Source: Chrysomallon squamiferum
Taxonomy: Eukaryota > Mollusca > Gastropoda > Neomphalida > Peltospiridae
Assembly: GCA_012295275.1 (NCBI GenBank)
Contig: CM022666.1
Span: 15,736,772 to 15,769,271 of the forward strand
DNA length: 32,500 nucleotides
Direction of reading: 5' to 3'
A program made the translations under genes and the position numbers. The notes under the pieces are model-generated. The model was given only the letters and a program-made list of their open reading frames with translations. It did not search any database and was not told where the DNA came from. Within the stretch, counting starts at the first letter, position 1. Each line of letters begins with the position of its first letter. Below are positions 1 to 32,500 of the stretch, in pieces.

Positions 1-187
1 TATTTCAGTGTTTGTATTCGTGTAGGTATGCCTGTGTGTGTATTCACGTACATCTGTTTGCATTTCTCCTTAATAACCTATTTGATGTTAATCTTTTAAA
101 TTAATAAAATCTTGACAAATGAATACGAGTTCACGTAAATGTTTAATACTGACACTGTGTTAAAAGTTTTCTTCTCTCTTTAACTAG

Positions 188-32314
<32,127 letters not shown>

Positions 32315-32500
32315 GTAAAATATATTTGTTATACTGGTTTCCAACTTTGTGTGTGCGTATGAGCGAATGTGTGTGTGTGTGCGTGTATGTTTGTGCATGT
32401 AGGAATTTGTGTATATGTGTCCGTATGTAAGTATCTATATGTATGTATGTATATATCTATGTATGTGTGTTTACATACACACATATAACAGTTATACACA

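Overview
The window is a piece of animal nuclear DNA. It lies inside one very long, intron-rich gene on the + strand that runs off both ends. I trace 59 exons, about 8.8 kb of coding sequence for roughly 2,930 residues. They form 18 complete and 2 partial copies of one module of about 145-165 residues. Each module is built from the same three exons. Exon A (about 38 codons, phase 1 to 0) carries a 'F-x-Y-x-P-x-L' strand and a helix ending in Cys. Exon B (about 23 codons, phase 0 to 2) carries the rest of the helix and a second Cys. Exon C (about 82-109 codons, phase 2 to 1) carries the remaining strands and helix, then a Thr/Ser/Pro-rich tail. The fold pattern (first strand plus 'NPxS', long helix with 'IY', V-x-F-x-V-x-F strand, second helix ending 'FNVT' or 'LNIS', last strand) is that of the SEA domain of cell-surface mucins. 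I infer a giant secreted or membrane-tethered mucin-like glycoprotein, comparable in architecture to MUC16 but with its own Cys pair. Start, signal peptide, any membrane anchor and stop all lie outside the window.

Layout: modules 1-4 (188-5899) are old and diverged, with two extra short linker exons (4326-4364 and 6467-6520). Modules 5-14 (6924-23270) are a 'KTNVTM...FNVT' family. Modules 7-12 repeat about every 1.5 kb with near-identical exons and recognisably identical introns, so they are very recent tandem duplications. Modules 15-20 (23457 to the end) are a third family ('WVLAIF...YPEL', 'LNIS', 'GDLYLIWKN'). Every module starts and ends in phase 1, so whole modules can be gained, lost or skipped without breaking frame.

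Three modules carry defects that a normal gene model cannot absorb cleanly: an apparent extra base or forced upstream acceptor in exon C4, an AT instead of GT donor after exon A16, and an extra base in the linker of exon C17. These may be assembly errors, polymorphisms, or decay of dispensable modules.

The introns are AT-rich and full of microsatellites (TC, ATT, GTT, AGT, TTTA, TCTA, CA), which give rise to the many long low-complexity open frames on both strands. Other intron content includes a three-monomer higher-order minisatellite (19838-20510), a tRNA-like SINE head near 8827, and a short triple repeat near 22045. The palindrome TGACGTCA is conspicuously frequent. Dense microsatellites, low GC and a lineage-specific SEA mucin suggest a marine invertebrate, perhaps a mollusc or other lophotrochozoan, but I cannot name the species. 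I see no bacterial, viral, rRNA or CRISPR feature.
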